A model generated the notes under the pieces. That model searched no databases. It was not told the DNA's origin and saw only the letters and a program-made list of their open reading frames with translations. From SVEL01 sp045123575 (GTDB lineage Bacteria; Bacillota; Clostridia; Lachnospirales; Lachnospiraceae), in assembly GCA_045123575.1 (NCBI GenBank), contig JBGVKG010000072.1:1-42364 (forward strand): a stretch of DNA of 42,364 nt. Direction: 5' to 3'. Below are positions 40,711 to 42,364 of this stretch, in pieces (the stretch's first letter is position 1; the number at the start of each line of letters is the position of its first letter). Position numbers and translations under genes: made by a program.

Positions 40711-40739
40711 AATATACCACCATCATTTTATATTGTCAA
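40711..40739 (-). promoter_or_regulatory. strong promoter of the short transcript
   Basis: Minus-strand TTGACA (40734-40739) and TATATT (40711-40716) with an ideal 17-base spacer. Confidence 0.75.
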
Positions 40740-40853
40740 ACTATTTTTTTCATTTCTTGTTTTTTTTATATAAATATATGATTTTCAACATTTCTATTGA
40801 TTTGTTTACAACTAGCCCCTTATTGGCTCAACTTATTTGTCATACAATGCAAA

Positions 40854-41543
40854 CTATAAATGAACAGGCACATAATCTTTAGCCCACACTTCATCTTTTG
40901 TCACATCACATTCCACAGCCACTATGTTTACACCTGCCTTTTTAGCTTCTCTTAAAGCATCGCCAAATGCCTTATGCATAGCATCATTAGGCGTAAAATA
41001 TCTTATGCCATCCATCTGTATCACAAAAACAATATTTGCTTCATATCCCTCACCTTTGGCCTGTATCAGCTCATAGATATGCTTTACACCTCGCTCTGTA
41101 GGTGCATCTGGAAATCTTGCTACATCATTATCCTCTAAAGTAACTCCCTTTACCTCCACAAAACCTTTTATGCCATTCTCTCTCTCGTAATATATATCAA
41201 ATCTCGAGTTATCATACTTACACTCTCTTTTTATATATCTTATATCTGGATACAATCCACCTTGCTCCATCCATTCCTTTACTATCTGATTAGGCGCCTG
41301 GGAATCCATATTGATAATCCTGTCGCCCTTCACAACCTTTATCAAAGAATATCTGGTTTTTCTCTCTGTATTCTCACCGTGATCCTCAAGATATACCTTC
41401 GTTTTCTCTGGTATCAATAATTCCCTGCAACGACCTGTATTCTTTACATGACATATCACTATTTCTTCTCCCAACCTAGCATACGCTATAAATCTATTAG
41501 GACGTTCTAAAAATGTCGCCTCTACAATATTGTTATATTTCAT
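40854..41543 (-). CDS. sfsA: SfsA family protein
   Basis: A 229-residue cytoplasmic protein, first described as sugar fermentation stimulation protein; it has an OB-like N-terminal and a restriction-endonuclease-like C-terminal fold. Family motifs are clear: ATFLERPNRFIAYA, CHVKNTGRCRELLIP, RFDIYYERENGIKGFVEVKGVTL (the D..E-x-K core) and FPDAPTERGVKHI. Its molecular role is not settled; nucleic-acid binding is likely. The ATG at 41543 with GGAG upstream gives standard length; a TTG at 41573 would overlap the acetyltransferase gene. Confidence 0.93.
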   Translation of the reverse strand: MKYNNIVEATFLERPNRFIAYARLGEEIVICHVKNTGRCRELLIPEKTKVYLEDHGENTERKTRYSLIKVVKGDRIINMDSQAPNQIVKEWMEQGGLYPDIRYIKRECKYDNSRFDIYYERENGIKGFVEVKGVTLEDNDVARFPDAPTERGVKHIYELIQAKGEGYEANIVFVIQMDGIRYFTPNDAMHKAFGDALREAKKAGVNIVAVECDVTKDEVWAKDYVPVHL

Positions 41544-41565
41544 AGTTTTGTTGCTCCTACTCCGC

Positions 41566-41982
41566 TCACTCAAATATTTTTCTCATCTTAATATGCTCAC
41601 ACCATTCTTCATAATAGAACTGGCCCTCGCCTATATAACCAAGTTTCTCATAGAATTCCCTTGCTCTTGTCTGCGCTGATAAAACCGCCTGCTTTGCGCC
41701 CAGCTCTATCACTTTCTTTTCCGCCTCTTTTACTATATAGCTACCTAGTCCTCTACCACGATATTCTTTTATAACCGCTATACGCCCTATGGCGTATACA
41801 TCCTCCTCAATAGGAAAATATCTACACATAGCAACTGGCTCGTCCTCATCATACATAACTAAAAATGTGCAGTTATTATCTATATCATCAAATTCTTCTT
41901 TAAAATCCTGCTCTATCACAAATACATCTGTACGTATTTTTACAATGTCATCGTGCATATAATCGTATTTCTTTATCTCCAT
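41566..41982 (-). CDS. GNAT family N-acetyltransferase, ElaA-like
   Basis: A 138-residue acetyl-CoA-dependent transferase. The start MEIKKYDYMHDDIVKIRTDVFVIEQDFKEEFDDID matches ElaA-like members, whose early R-x-x-V-F-V-x-E-Q motif is visible; the acetyl-CoA loop is RIAVIKEYRGRGLGSYIV, and LSAQTRAREFYEKLGY follows. Acceptor unknown. The start at 41982 has GGAGG seven bases upstream; an ATG at 41997 would place that site inside the gene. It lies 22 bases upstream of sfsA in the same direction and is probably co-transcribed. Confidence 0.9.
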   Translation of the reverse strand: MEIKKYDYMHDDIVKIRTDVFVIEQDFKEEFDDIDNNCTFLVMYDEDEPVAMCRYFPIEEDVYAIGRIAVIKEYRGRGLGSYIVKEAEKKVIELGAKQAVLSAQTRAREFYEKLGYIGEGQFYYEEWCEHIKMRKIFE

Positions 41983-42029
41983 GCCACACCTCCGCATTTT
42001 CGCATCTTCGTATTTTCGTATACATACAT

Positions 42030-42319
42030 TTATATCATTGTATCATTCTTTACTAGTTAGTTCTATAGAAAATTCTGATTTAACTGTTTAAAAGAACTTC
42101 GAGTAAGAATGCTACAGTTTTATTCTAGGTTACGAGTATTAGATTTTCTAAACGATTTGATAAACATTTTTAAATAGCACGCAACCGCCGACAACTCACC
42201 GTCCGTGGTTCGGAGTCGGCTCGCCGGCAACTGACTTCGCTATGCTATTGATATATTTATTTGGTATAGCAAAATTCCTTTGGAATTTTGGTCACGCTCG
42301 TGTTCCGGCGTTGCTATTT
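42030..42319. other. non-coding gap with GC-rich structured patch
   Basis: No gene seen. From 42175 to 42235 the base composition jumps (CGCAACCGCCGAC, GGAGTCGGCTCGCCGGCAAC) relative to the AT-rich flanks. AAATAGCACGC near 42174 and the complement of CGGCGTTGCTATTT (42307-42320) form an imperfect long-range inverted pair. Between them lies the dispersed-family hairpin CAAAATTCC-TTT-GGAATTTTG then GGTC (42270-42293). Confidence 0.45.
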
Positions 42320-42364
42320 CTAGAACAAATCATTAAGAAAATCTACATACTCTCCACATGAATA
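42320..42364 (-). CDS. possible 3' end of a gene entering from the right edge
   Basis: On the minus strand the frame YSCGEYVDFLNDLF-stop is open to the window edge while the other two frames are broken or less protein-like. Only 14 residues can be read, so no product can be named. Confidence 0.35.
   Translation of the reverse strand, partial: YSCGEYVDFLNDLF

Overview
The window is AT-rich DNA from a low-GC Gram-positive bacterium, most likely a member of the Lachnospiraceae (Clostridia). The grounds are strong AGGAGG-type ribosome sites, a dgt-dnaG-rpoD-trmK cluster, a clear sporulation sigma-G gene, a TGS/uridine-kinase fusion, ThyX, and a Lachnospiraceae-style SEC-C protein. The genus cannot be set from sequence alone. 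Most of the window is ordinary chromosome read on the minus strand, broken by a few accessory segments.

Layout. 1-2.7 kb: TraX-like membrane protein and a YkpA-type ABC-F ATPase. 2.7-9.0 kb: an accessory, very AT-rich segment with a leucine-rich-repeat lipoprotein, two small HTH regulators, an AbiE-type antitoxin whose toxin partner is a wreck, and an AAA+/DUF4143 ATPase whose upstream region carries five copies of a 13-bp motif at exactly 33-bp spacing. 9.3-12.5 kb: folA, SEC-C protein, lipid kinase and a first rpoD. 12.7-13.9 kb: CNNM/CorC-type transporter. 14.0-19.6 kb: a compact seven-gene Tad-like pilus/secretion operon (TadZ-like, TadA ATPase, fused membrane platform, four small pseudopilin-like proteins, one of only 52 residues). 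19.8-21.2 kb: pyrBI. 21.3-25.6 kb: marR with a heterodimeric ABC exporter behind a 42-bp palindromic operator. 25.8-26.1 kb: rnpB. 26.19-26.79 kb: a roughly 600-bp multi-stem element with no convincing ORF. 26.8-34.3 kb: nucleoside kinase, trmK, a second rpoD, dnaG, dgt, deoD. 34.5-35.3 kb: sigG. 35.4-36.0 kb: Phd/RelE-type toxin-antitoxin pair. 36.1-36.7 kb: a divergent thyX. 36.9-40.4 kb: nucleotidyltransferase plus a three-gene ABC-2 transporter driven by a MerR-type promoter (19-bp spacer). 40.46-40.74 kb: a short independent transcription unit with a 20-residue ORF. 40.9-42.0 kb: sfsA and a GNAT acetyltransferase.

How it fits together: pyrBI, folA, thyX, deoD, dgt and the nucleoside kinase cover nucleotide supply; dnaG and two near-identical-specificity sigma-70 factors serve replication and transcription. 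Features most worth a second look are the large structured element next to rnpB, the 33-bp phased array at the AAA+ ATPase, the stripped-down Tad operon with no prepilin peptidase and leaderless pilin-like proteins, the short transcript at 40.5-40.7 kb, and a family of dispersed hairpins whose stems differ in sequence but keep their pairing.
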